Source of the DNA: an uncultured Clostridia bacterium | GTDB taxonomy: Bacteria > Bacillota > Clostridia > Christensenellales > Borkfalkiaceae | Length of the DNA: 5,901 bases | Reading direction: 5' to 3' | NCBI GenBank assembly: GCA_945835865.1 | Contig: CAMAJQ010000058.1 | Coordinates: 1-5,901 of the forward strand | Shown here: in pieces, positions 1 through 5,901 of the stretch | Position numbering within the stretch: position 1 is the first letter of the stretch | Layout: every line of letters starts with the position of its first letter | The notes under the pieces: model-generated | Told to the model about the DNA's origin: nothing | Databases searched by the model: none | What the model saw: only the letters and a program-made list of their open reading frames with translations | Translations under genes and position numbers: made by a program

Positions 1-1188
1 GATAATAGGCACTTCGGGGCGGAAACGGGAGACCATGCGAGCAGTCATTCCCGTATTCGTGCAGACGACGATGGCTTTCGCTCCGAGATCGTGCGCCAGC
101 ATACACGCCGAATGAGACAGCGCTTCCGAGGTGGTTGAAATGACGAATCTGTCGTTATCGATCTGCTGAATGTACTCGGTATTCTGCTCTGCCTGTTCGG
201 CGATTTTCGCCATGGCGCGTACGGCTTCGACGGGATATTCGCCCGCGGCGGTCTCACCGGAAAGCATGACCGAACTCGTGCCGTCGTACACGGCGTTCGC
301 CACGTCGGAAATCTCCGCTCTGGTCGGTCTGGGGCTGTGGATCATCGACTCGAGCATTTCCGTCGCCGTTATCACTCTCTTGCCTAAAATGCGGCAGACG
401 TCAATGATATGCTTCTGGGTGTTGGGAAGTTCCTCGTAGGGCAGTTCCACGCCGAGATCTCCTCTCGCGACCATCACGCCGTCGGACGCCTTGACGATCT
501 CTTCGAGATTGTCCACCCCGCGCTTGCTTTCGATTTTGGCAATGAGATCGATGTCTTCTCCGCCGTGTTCCTTCATGAATTCGCGAACCGTCCTGATATC
601 GTCCGCACAGGAAACGAAGGATAACGCAACGAAATCAACGCCCTGTTCTATGCCGAACAGCAGATCCTTTTTATCCTGCTCGGAGAGATATTCGAGATCG
701 AGTTTTTTCCCGGGGAAAAACAAACTTTTCCGGTCGGAAGTCACCCCGCCTTCCAGGACTTCGGTGACGACGTCGTTTCCCTCCACCCTTTTTACCCGGA
801 ACGAGATGAGTCCGTTGTTCAGAAGAACGGTGTCCCCCTCTTCCATCACGGAAGGCATCTTTCCGTAATTGACGGAAACGCGACTTTCGTCCCCGACGAT
901 CGGGTCTGTCGTAAACGTGAATTCCTCCCCTTTTTTCAGCAGAACTTTCCCTTCGCGGTAGGTACCCGTACGAAATTCAGGTCCTTTGGTATCGAGCAAC
1001 ACGGGGAGCGGGATATCCCTTTCCCGACGGATCTCCTTGATGATGGCGATCTTCGCGGCGTGCTCCTCGTGCGTGCCGTGCGAAAAATTCAGACGGCAAA
1101 CGTTCATGCCCGCATCAAACATGGCGGAAATCACCTCTTTCGTACAACTTGCAGGCCCCAACGTGCAGACGATTTTCGTTTTTTTCAT
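1..1188 (-). CDS. pyk: Pyruvate kinase, 3' end cut by window edge
   Basis: Cytoplasmic glycolytic enzyme that transfers phosphate from phosphoenolpyruvate to ADP, giving pyruvate and ATP. The frame is open from the ATG at 1188 through 396 codons to the left edge with no stop. Seen: substrate-arginine motif CRLNFSHG (residues 31-38, R32), TKGPEFRTG (67-75), a B-domain at about 75-165, catalytic lysine and metal glutamate in KIESKRG (K218, E220), MVARGDLGVE (239-248, metal ligand D244), TATEMLESM (274-282) and PRPTRAE, then VMLSGETA. The C-terminal alpha/beta domain starts near residue 345 and is cut. Short-form enzymes have about 470-480 residues, so about 80 are missing, or more if a PEP-utiliser domain follows. 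E71 in GPE is the residue that marks potassium-dependent enzymes in the family. The start is supported by AAAGGAG 8 nt upstream. It lies 41 nt after the glycosidase gene. The identification is secure. Confidence 0.97.
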   Translation of the reverse strand, partial: MKKTKIVCTLGPASCTKEVISAMFDAGMNVCRLNFSHGTHEEHAAKIAIIKEIRRERDIPLPVLLDTKGPEFRTGTYREGKVLLKKGEEFTFTTDPIVGDESRVSVNYGKMPSVMEEGDTVLLNNGLISFRVKRVEGNDVVTEVLEGGVTSDRKSLFFPGKKLDLEYLSEQDKKDLLFGIEQGVDFVALSFVSCADDIRTVREFMKEHGGEDIDLIAKIESKRGVDNLEEIVKASDGVMVARGDLGVELPYEELPNTQKHIIDVCRILGKRVITATEMLESMIHSPRPTRAEISDVANAVYDGTSSVMLSGETAAGEYPVEAVRAMAKIAEQAEQNTEYIQQIDNDRFVISTTSEALSHSACMLAHDLGAKAIVVCTNTGMTARMVSRFRPEVPII

Positions 1189-1196
1189 ATTGCATG

Positions 1197-1203
1197 CTCC
1201 TTT
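1197..1203 (-). promoter_or_regulatory. Ribosome binding site of pyruvate kinase
   Basis: Minus-strand AAAGGAG lies 8 nt before the ATG at 1188. A second ATG (in CATGCAATATG) follows the GGAG after only one base, too close for initiation. This fixes the start at 1188, which gives the usual MKKTKIVCTLGPAS N-terminus. Confidence 0.85.
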
Positions 1204-1207
1204 GACG

Positions 1208-1224
1208 CGGGCTTTTCAAGCCCG
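1208..1224 (-). other. Intergenic hairpin between glycosidase and pyruvate kinase
   Basis: A perfect 7-bp inverted repeat (CGGGCTT / AAGCCCG) with a 3-nt loop lies between the glycosidase stop codon and the pyruvate kinase ribosome site. On the minus strand, the direction of the genes, it is preceded by an A run and followed by CGTCAAAGG, so there is no U tract and it is not a classical terminator for this operon. On the plus strand it is followed by GCTTTTTAT, which looks more like a weak terminator for antisense transcripts. It could instead stabilise the 3' end of the upstream message or tune readthrough and translation of pyk. The structure is seen directly; any role is inferred. Confidence 0.55.
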
Positions 1225-1229
1225 GCTTT

Positions 1230-4130
1230 TTATAACGTATTCAGAATCGAGAAAGGTACGAAACTGTAACTGCTACGGTAAAGGGGGCTTTCATAGCCCT
1301 TCCAACTTCCGATCAGATCGAAACTGTGCGGTCCGACCGAAAGAGGCTCGTAGCATAAATTGTGGAAGGGACCGTACAAATTGCGGTTCCCGCTATAAAG
1401 AGTCAAAGTCAATTTGTGCTCTTTTCCGTCGGCATAAGCGGAGAGATCGACGGAATTGCCGAAAATGAGCGTCCTGACGAAAGTTCCGTCGACGGAAACG
1501 TCCGCAACCGCCCATCTGCCGGTCAGTTTCAGAAGGCTGTGGGCGCGGTCGACAACCACCTTCTTTTCAAGGGTGATTTTCCCCGCAAAGAAGAGGAATC
1601 CCTGCTCGGTGAGCGGTTTTTCCGCAACGACGCGTTCGGGCATCTCCGTCAGAGCGTAATTCCCTTCGGAAAGATAACAACCGTCTTCTTTTTTCAGGTT
1701 CCCGTCCTTTACGCCGAAATCGCCGAGGAGATAGATCGCTTCGATCTCGCTGTCGTAGGAAAGACAGTTTTTGAAGGATTCCTTTTCTCCACGCACGTCG
1801 TCGAGGACGAAATAAACGTAGTCTCTCTCGTAAAAATCCACTCCGAGGACGATCTCGTTCCTTCCCTCACGGACGAAAGGCGCGAGATCCGCCGTGAGAA
1901 AACTTTTATCCAGCGTTCCGCCTGCGCCGAGAAGGACTTCCTTTCCGTTTGCCGTGCAGGAGAATATACCGCAGTTTTCGCACTCCATGCGGATGACGGT
2001 CGGTTTACGGCAAACGTCGAAGGTATATTTCAGCCAAATTTTACCACGGTATTTTTCCCCGATTAGTTTATAGAAGATCGCGGGGAGATAGGCGGTTTCT
2101 TCAAAGACGACGCCGTCGTAAGAAAGACTTGCCTTATCGACCGCAAGGGTGTTGGGCGACCCGGAAACGATTTTCCATTCTCCTCCCGGAGAGATCTCTC
2201 CGCCCCTCTCCGGCGAAGAGGCGACGTACGGAACGTCGCTCTGCATCAGAACGGCGCTGCCGCCCTCCTCCAGTGAAAGGACGACCTTTCCGTCCCTCAC
2301 CCGGGGCACGGAAGTTTCGAGCGTTTCGAGGTCGAACAGCAGAGGATAAGCCGAAGGACAGGTCACGGCAATATCGGCAGTCTCTTTTTCCGTATTGACG
2401 ACGTAGAGAAAATCTCCCGTCTCCGCTTTTCTGTACGCCGAGCGGACGCCCTTCGAGGAAGTTTCGATGCGATAGGGAACGGAAGAAAAAATCTCCTCTT
2501 CCGTCGTCGTCGCATAAATTTCGGGAAATTCGTAAGGTTCGCCTTCCAGGAAAGACGGTTTGCCGTGTTCAAGGGCAAGTTTTCCTCCCTGCGCCAGGAA
2601 TTCGGTCAGAAGACGGAGGGTCGAACGGTCGAGGTCGTACGTTTCGGGCAACACGACGTATTCGTAAGCGTAATTGCCGACGACGAGTTTTCCCTCGCGG
2701 ACCGATCCGTGACGAGCCATGATATTTTCGTCCCCGTAATGGTGAGGAATCTGTTTCTCGCCGAAACGCTCGGTCAGAATACGGAAGGAGTCCTCGAGAG
2801 GTTTCACGCTCTCATAATCCGCCCGGCGGTCGAAAGACAGATACGCCGATTTCATGGGATGGACGATGAGTACGTTCACCTCGTTTCTGCTCTCGGCAAG
2901 AAGACAGCCGAGACGGGAAAAATACTCGTTGAAAATGCCGTATTTTTCATACCACGCCATATGTTCGGAATACGTGAGAGGATAGTCCCGTTTTCTTTGC
3001 CCCCGAATGGAATACGCCATCAGATGCTGACAAACCTGCTTGACGCCGTTTACGAACTGCCAGTCGACCAGCCTCTTCAGTTCCCGCGGGGTAACGTCCC
3101 ACCCGCAACAGGCGAAGGTTTCGGTGATGGCAAGTTTTTTCCCGAGTTGTTCGGCTACGGAACCGAGTTGTTTGGGCGCAAGTTCGGTTCCCGGATTTCT
3201 GCCGAGCCAGTCCATCCCGGGGATATGCTCGTATTCGTAAAAATCCATCAGCCCGCCGCAGCACCACATCTGCATGAAGAGTGCGGATTCCTCGACGGCG
3301 TGCCCCGTGACCTGACAGCCGTTTTCATTGCACCAGTCGTAAATCTGGCGGATAAAACTGTCAATGAAGAGATGATGCGCCACGTTCCAGTACCTGTAAC
3401 GGAAAGTTTTGCTCCCCTCCGCGTCGCAGAACAGGAGACCGAGTTCTTCCCAGAGATCGACGCCGTATCGTTCCTTCATCTTCGCGATCATACAGGGAGA
3501 GTACGGCGTATCCCAGCGGTAATACTGCGGCTCGTCCGTAAAGAATCCGAGCATGGCTTTGCCGAAATCTTCCCCGAGTTCTTTTTTATACCGCTCATGG
3601 GTGAGATCGATGAATTTTCTCACGATATCGGGATTCATCACGTCGACGACGGACGGATTCGTCCTGACGTAAACGTTGACGTATTCCCCTTCCCCCGCAT
3701 AGGAAGACACGCGGGTGCATTTTCCGTTCTTCACAAGGTAAGAAGCGTCCGCAGCCCCATCGTATTCCCCGATCTTCCTGTCGAGATAGTTCTCGAGATT
3801 TTCAGGATCTTCCAGCAATTTCATCCCTGCAAAACCGCTCGGCCAGCCGTTTTCGTCGTATCCCCACGCCTCCATACCGAGTTCTTTCGCCTTTTCGGTA
3901 CAGAAACGGATCCGGTCGAACCAATCTTTTCCGAGATATTCCGTTTCCAGTCCCCCTCGGGCGTGCATGAAAAATCCGCCGATCCCCTTTTCCTTCATCT
4001 GTTCGATCTGTCTGAGAAGTTCGTCTTCCTGCAGATCGTCGTTCCAGCTCCAGAAGGGGCGGGGACGGTATCCTTTCATTTCTCCGGACAGGATCTCTTT
4101 CAGCGCGTTCAGATTTATTTCGTTTCCCAT
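1230..4130 (-). CDS. GH106-like cytoplasmic glycoside hydrolase
   Basis: A 966-residue protein resembling the GH106 (alpha-L-rhamnosidase) and related glycosidase group; the exact substrate cannot be read from sequence. A TIM-barrel-like part spans about 20-410, with FWSWND (26-31), GGFFMHARGGL (51-61), YDENGWPSGFAG (91-102), GFFTDEP (195-201), TGHAVEE (275-281) and ITETFACCGWD (335-345). E200 and E337 are plausible acid/base residues. Next comes an amidotransferase-like alpha/beta domain (about 415-525, with LPETYDLD and LTEFLAQGGKLAL), a small beta domain to about 632, a Gly/Pro-rich linker (640-652), and two beta-sandwich, galactose-binding-like segments (about 655-780 and 840-930), the second ending in NRNLYGPFHN (915-924). 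No signal peptide or membrane segment is visible, so it should act on imported oligosaccharides in the cytoplasm. The start at 4130 is chosen because AGAGGG lies 9 nt upstream; the frame stays open to 4427, but that extension is Arg/Gly-rich and overlaps the preceding gene. It lies 20 nt after the UPF0210 gene. Confidence 0.85.
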   Translation of the reverse strand: MGNEINLNALKEILSGEMKGYRPRPFWSWNDDLQEDELLRQIEQMKEKGIGGFFMHARGGLETEYLGKDWFDRIRFCTEKAKELGMEAWGYDENGWPSGFAGMKLLEDPENLENYLDRKIGEYDGAADASYLVKNGKCTRVSSYAGEGEYVNVYVRTNPSVVDVMNPDIVRKFIDLTHERYKKELGEDFGKAMLGFFTDEPQYYRWDTPYSPCMIAKMKERYGVDLWEELGLLFCDAEGSKTFRYRYWNVAHHLFIDSFIRQIYDWCNENGCQVTGHAVEESALFMQMWCCGGLMDFYEYEHIPGMDWLGRNPGTELAPKQLGSVAEQLGKKLAITETFACCGWDVTPRELKRLVDWQFVNGVKQVCQHLMAYSIRGQRKRDYPLTYSEHMAWYEKYGIFNEYFSRLGCLLAESRNEVNVLIVHPMKSAYLSFDRRADYESVKPLEDSFRILTERFGEKQIPHHYGDENIMARHGSVREGKLVVGNYAYEYVVLPETYDLDRSTLRLLTEFLAQGGKLALEHGKPSFLEGEPYEFPEIYATTTEEEIFSSVPYRIETSSKGVRSAYRKAETGDFLYVVNTEKETADIAVTCPSAYPLLFDLETLETSVPRVRDGKVVLSLEEGGSAVLMQSDVPYVASSPERGGEISPGGEWKIVSGSPNTLAVDKASLSYDGVVFEETAYLPAIFYKLIGEKYRGKIWLKYTFDVCRKPTVIRMECENCGIFSCTANGKEVLLGAGGTLDKSFLTADLAPFVREGRNEIVLGVDFYERDYVYFVLDDVRGEKESFKNCLSYDSEIEAIYLLGDFGVKDGNLKKEDGCYLSEGNYALTEMPERVVAEKPLTEQGFLFFAGKITLEKKVVVDRAHSLLKLTGRWAVADVSVDGTFVRTLIFGNSVDLSAYADGKEHKLTLTLYSGNRNLYGPFHNLCYEPLSVGPHSFDLIGSWKGYESPLYRSSYSFVPFSILNTL
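2187..2202. repeat. 16-bp perfect palindrome inside the glycosidase gene
   Basis: CGGAGAGATCTCTCCG is a perfect self-complementary sequence. It encodes part of the Gly/Pro-rich linker between the small beta domain and the first galactose-binding-like segment (about residues 643-648). It is probably a by-product of codon choice in a low-complexity linker, and no function is claimed. Confidence 0.5.
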
Positions 4131-4139
4131 TTCCGTTTT

Positions 4140-4145
4140 CCCTCT
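4140..4145 (-). promoter_or_regulatory. Ribosome binding site of the glycosidase gene
   Basis: Minus-strand AGAGGG lies 9 nt before the ATG at 4130, inside the 20-nt gap after the UPF0210 stop codon. It decides the start against the longer open frame beginning at 4427. Confidence 0.75.
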
Positions 4146-4150
4146 CAGAT

Positions 4151-5506
4151 TCAGTTTTTGTTTCCGTGTATCGGCGCGGGAATATGTCCTCCGCGACGGA
4201 TAAATTTTGCGGAAGAAGGCCGTTTGACCGCCATAACGGGCGCGCTGCCCAGCAAGCCCCCGAAATCCACCCGATCTCCCACCGCCTTGCCGGGGACGGG
4301 AATGATGCGTACGGCGGTCGTCTTGTTGTTGATCATGCCGATCGCCGCTTCGTCCGCCAGAATAGCCGCGATCGTCTCTGCGGGGGTATCCCCGGGAACG
4401 GCGACCATGTCGATTCCCACGCTGCACACGGCGGTCATCGCCTCCAGTTTGTCGAGCGTCAGCGTTCCGCTCTCCGCCCCGCCGATCATTCCGACGTCCT
4501 CGCTGACGGGAATAAACGCCCCCGAAAGCCCGCCGACGCGTGAACTTGCCGTCATACCGCCTTTTTTCACGGCGTCATTCAGAATGGCAAGACAAGCCGT
4601 CGTACCGTGCGTACCCACTTTTTCAAGACCCATTTCCTCGAGGATCTGTCCTACGCTGTCCCCGTCGACGGGCGTCGGCGCAAGGGAAAGATCGACGATC
4701 CCGAATTCCGCCCCGAGTCTCTTTGCCGACTCCTTCGCGATCAGTTCGCCGACGCGGGTGATCTTGAAAGCCGTCTTTTTCACCGCTTCGGCGATATCGG
4801 CGATATCGGCGTCTTTCATCCCGCGGATGGCGTTGTAGACGACGCCCGGCCCGGAAACGCCCACGTTGATCACGCAACTCCCCTCGCCGACGCCGTGAAA
4901 AGCGCCCGCCATAAAGGGATTGTCCTCAACGGCGTTGCAGAAAGCGACGAATTTGGCGCAACCGAATCCCTCTCTGTCCGCCGTCAACCTCGCCGTCTCT
5001 TTGACGATCTCTCCGACGAGGGAGACCGCGTCGAGATTGATTCCGGAACGGGTCGATCCCACGTTGACCGAAGAACAGAGAATATCGGTATCTCTCAGAA
5101 CTTCGGGGATCGTACGGAGAAAATTCCTCTCCCCTTCGGTCATTCCTTTCTGCACGAGAGCGGAATACCCTCCGACGAAATCGACGCCGATTTCTTTCCC
5201 TGCCCGGTCGAGAGCGCGGGCGATCAGCCGCCCGTCGCCGCCGAAAGGTTCGCAGAGCAAACTCACCGGGGTGACGGAGACCCGTTTGTTCACGACGGGA
5301 ACGCCGTAAGCCGAAGACAACTCCTCCGCCGTCGGAACGAGTTTTTCCGCCCTGCGGCAAACGAGCTCGTAACAACGGCGCGCCGTTTCTTCCGCCGTCG
5401 GAGCGACGCAGGACAGAAGAGAGATCCCCATCGTGACCGTCCTGACGTCGAAATGGTATTGACGGACCATATCGACCGTTTCGAAAATATCGTTTTTTTC
5501 AATCAT
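4151..5506 (-). CDS. UPF0210 / DUF711 'PFL family' protein
   Basis: A 451-residue protein matching the UPF0210 (DUF711) family over its usual length of about 450. Its biochemical role is unknown; the database label 'PFL family' does not make it a working pyruvate formate-lyase. Seen motifs: [14 protein letters not shown] (148-161), [19 protein letters not shown] (191-209), [11 protein letters not shown] (213-223), [11 protein letters not shown] (243-253), [13 protein letters not shown] (274-286), GTHGTTA (298-304), [14 protein letters not shown] (324-337), [16 protein letters not shown] (392-407), DFGGLLG (414-420) and the C-terminal GGHIPAPIH (439-447). The many Gly-rich loops suggest ligand or nucleotide binding (inference). 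No signal peptide or membrane segment, so probably cytoplasmic. The start at 5506 is chosen over an in-frame ATG at 5608 because AGGGTG sits just upstream, the family N-terminus fits, and the longer form would overlap the ACT gene by 101 nt with an Arg-rich segment. It lies one base after the ACT stop codon, so translation is probably coupled. Confidence 0.93.
   Translation of the reverse strand: MIEKNDIFETVDMVRQYHFDVRTVTMGISLLSCVAPTAEETARRCYELVCRRAEKLVPTAEELSSAYGVPVVNKRVSVTPVSLLCEPFGGDGRLIARALDRAGKEIGVDFVGGYSALVQKGMTEGERNFLRTIPEVLRDTDILCSSVNVGSTRSGINLDAVSLVGEIVKETARLTADREGFGCAKFVAFCNAVEDNPFMAGAFHGVGEGSCVINVGVSGPGVVYNAIRGMKDADIADIAEAVKKTAFKITRVGELIAKESAKRLGAEFGIVDLSLAPTPVDGDSVGQILEEMGLEKVGTHGTTACLAILNDAVKKGGMTASSRVGGLSGAFIPVSEDVGMIGGAESGTLTLDKLEAMTAVCSVGIDMVAVPGDTPAETIAAILADEAAIGMINNKTTAVRIIPVPGKAVGDRVDFGGLLGSAPVMAVKRPSSAKFIRRGGHIPAPIHGNKN
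4789..4811. repeat. Short 9-bp tandem repeat in the UPF0210 gene
   Basis: Two copies of CGGCGATAT followed by a partial third (CGGCG) lie in frame and encode the Ala-Asp-Ile repeats in [10 protein letters not shown] (residues 232-241), just before the conserved KKTAFKITR stretch. It could gain or lose a three-residue unit by slippage without a frameshift. No further meaning is evident. Confidence 0.6.
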
Positions 5507-5507
5507 A

Positions 5508-5777
5508 TCACACCCTGTGCATCGCGCGGTAAACGTCTTCCTGACGGACGAAGATCTCCGTTCCCGTCTTCTCGCCGAGAGTGGAGCATTCCTCTGCGAG
5601 ATCGGCAAGCGAGACGTCCGCGCCGTCCAGAGAAACGAACATGATCATGGCAAAATTCCCCTGCATGATCGTCTGACTGATATCCTCTACGTTCACCTTA
5701 TGGCGGGCGAGCAGTCCGCTCGTCTCCGCAATGATGCCCGGTCTGTCCTTTCCGAATACCGTAATAAACGCTTTCAT
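5508..5777 (-). CDS. ACT domain protein, UPF0237 family
   Basis: An 89-residue single ACT domain, the usual size of UPF0237 proteins. ACT domains (beta-alpha-beta-beta-alpha-beta) commonly bind amino acids or other small ligands and dimerise through their sheets. Seen: first strand KAFITVFG followed by the ligand-loop signature GKDRPGI (9-15), a helix with [15 protein letters not shown] (22-36), a hairpin with [12 protein letters not shown] (39-50), a second helix (about 55-70), last strand TEIFVRQ, and the family C-terminus [10 protein letters not shown] (80-89). There is no catalytic or DNA-binding domain, so it is probably a sensor or regulatory subunit. Its partner is most likely the UPF0210 protein encoded one base downstream; these two families are found side by side in other Firmicutes, including streptococci (from memory). 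Start set by GGGAGG 7 nt upstream. First gene after a good promoter. The ligand is unknown. Confidence 0.93.
   Translation of the reverse strand: MKAFITVFGKDRPGIIAETSGLLARHKVNVEDISQTIMQGNFAMIMFVSLDGADVSLADLAEECSTLGEKTGTEIFVRQEDVYRAMHRV
5511..5516 (-). promoter_or_regulatory. Ribosome binding site of the UPF0210 gene
   Basis: Minus-strand AGGGTG lies in the last codons of the ACT gene (AMHRV then TGA) and 4 nt before the ATG at 5506. A ribosome ending the ACT frame covers this site, which fits translational coupling of the two proteins. Confidence 0.75.
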
Positions 5778-5784
5778 TTTCTAT

Positions 5785-5790
5785 CCTCCC
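5785..5790 (-). promoter_or_regulatory. Ribosome binding site of the ACT gene
   Basis: Minus-strand GGGAGG lies 7 nt before the ATG at 5777. It is the strongest Shine-Dalgarno match of the four genes and lies just downstream of leader hairpins that may affect its access. Confidence 0.88.
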
Positions 5791-5820
5791 GGAAAGGGCT
5801 TTCCCTCGGGGAAAACGCCC
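5791..5820 (-). promoter_or_regulatory. Structured leader with two competing hairpins
   Basis: In minus-strand RNA sense, positions 5820-5796 can fold as GGGC-(GU bulge)-UUUCCC, loop CGA, GGGAAA-GCCC: ten pairs interrupted by a 2-nt bulge. Positions 5804-5791 can instead fold as GGAAA, loop GCCC, UUUCC, ending one base before the GGGAGG ribosome site. Both use the same GGAAA segment, so they exclude each other. Neither is followed by a U tract, so a translational or RNA-stability effect is more likely than termination. No known riboswitch class is recognised; chance pairing in a short GC-rich leader remains possible. Confidence 0.45.
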
Positions 5821-5837
5821 ATCCGTCCGTTTTCTAT

Positions 5838-5866
5838 ATTATACTAAAACGAGGCGGAAAAAACAA
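5838..5866 (-). promoter_or_regulatory. Sigma-70/sigma-A promoter of the ACT-led operon
   Basis: Minus-strand -10 box TATAAT (5843-5838), a perfect consensus match, lies 17 bp downstream of TTGTTT (5866-5861), which matches the first three bases of the -35 consensus. The expected transcription start is near 5831, giving a leader of about 50 nt. Upstream, minus strand 5882-5861 is a pyrimidine tract rich in TTC and TTT, which on DNA is an A-rich purine tract that could act like an UP element or bend. It is the only convincing promoter in the window. Confidence 0.8.
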
Positions 5867-5901
5867 GAAGAAAGAAGAAATTTTTCTGTAAAAATCAGGA
5901 A

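Noticed and set aside
491..868. Plus-strand frames in the first 1.2 kb (for example 491-868 and 170-439)
   Set aside because: They are antisense to pyruvate kinase, which is unbroken through the whole region with all catalytic motifs.
1229..1257. Separate promoter for pyruvate kinase
   Set aside because: A TATAAA is present on the minus strand, but no -35-like hexamer is found at 16-18 bp and the start would fall inside the hairpin. Too weak to annotate.
4131..4427. N-terminal extension of the glycosidase to an ATG at 4427
   Set aside because: The added 99 residues are Arg/Gly-rich out-of-frame reading of the UPF0210 gene, and a good ribosome site sits before the internal ATG at 4130.
2565..4838. 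757-codon open frame on the plus strand
   Set aside because: It lies antisense to the glycosidase and UPF0210 genes, both of which show clear family motifs. Its protein has no recognisable domain and no ribosome site was seen. Long antisense frames are expected where the real gene's codon use rarely creates stops on the other strand.
5507..5608. N-terminal extension of UPF0210 to an ATG at 5608
   Set aside because: The added 34 residues are Arg/Ser-rich and overlap the ACT gene in another frame; the family N-terminus and a ribosome site support 5506.
4607..5644. 345-codon open frame on the plus strand
   Set aside because: It is antisense to the UPF0210 and ACT genes, is rich in Arg and Asp from codon mirroring, and matches no family I recognise.
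5881..5894. TTTTTCTGTAAAAA inverted repeat at the right edge
   Set aside because: It is only a 5-bp A/T stem with a 4-nt loop, too weak for a terminator, and the sequence beyond it is not in the window.

Overview
The window (5901 bases, GC-rich at roughly the mid-50s percent by eye) is compact bacterial DNA with all four recognisable genes on the minus strand. They read from the right edge toward the left: a small ACT-domain protein (UPF0237 type), a UPF0210/DUF711 'PFL family' protein, a large cytoplasmic glycoside hydrolase-like protein of the GH106-like group, and pyruvate kinase, which is cut by the left edge. Gaps between genes are 1, 20 and 41 nt. Each gene has a Shine-Dalgarno site, and a good sigma-70/sigma-A promoter precedes the first gene. 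The four genes can therefore be read as one transcription unit, although pyruvate kinase could also have its own signals.

Region by region (left to right). 1-1188: pyruvate kinase, first 396 residues, lacking only the end of its C-terminal domain. 1189-1229: short spacer with a GC-rich hairpin just upstream of the pyruvate kinase ribosome site. 1230-4130: 966-residue glycosidase-like protein. 4131-4150: spacer with ribosome site. 4151-5506: UPF0210 protein, 451 residues. 5508-5777: ACT protein, 89 residues. 5778-5901: promoter and a roughly 50-nt leader that can form two competing hairpins.

Likely organism: an anaerobic Firmicute of class Clostridia, probably gut-associated. This is inferred from the purine-rich ribosome sites, the ACT/UPF0210 pair common in Firmicutes, the style of the pyruvate kinase B-domain, and a glycosidase type frequent in gut carbohydrate degraders. 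The sequence alone does not give a genus.

How the genes may work together: the ACT protein carries the small-molecule-binding type of fold and is almost fused by spacing to the UPF0210 protein, so the two probably act as a sensor/effector pair of still unknown function. The glycosidase would release sugars in the cytoplasm, and pyruvate kinase is the last step of glycolysis. The link from sugar release to glycolysis is inference from gene order only. No mobile element, CRISPR array, tRNA, rRNA or phage feature is visible. The many long open frames on the plus strand are antisense shadows of the real genes.
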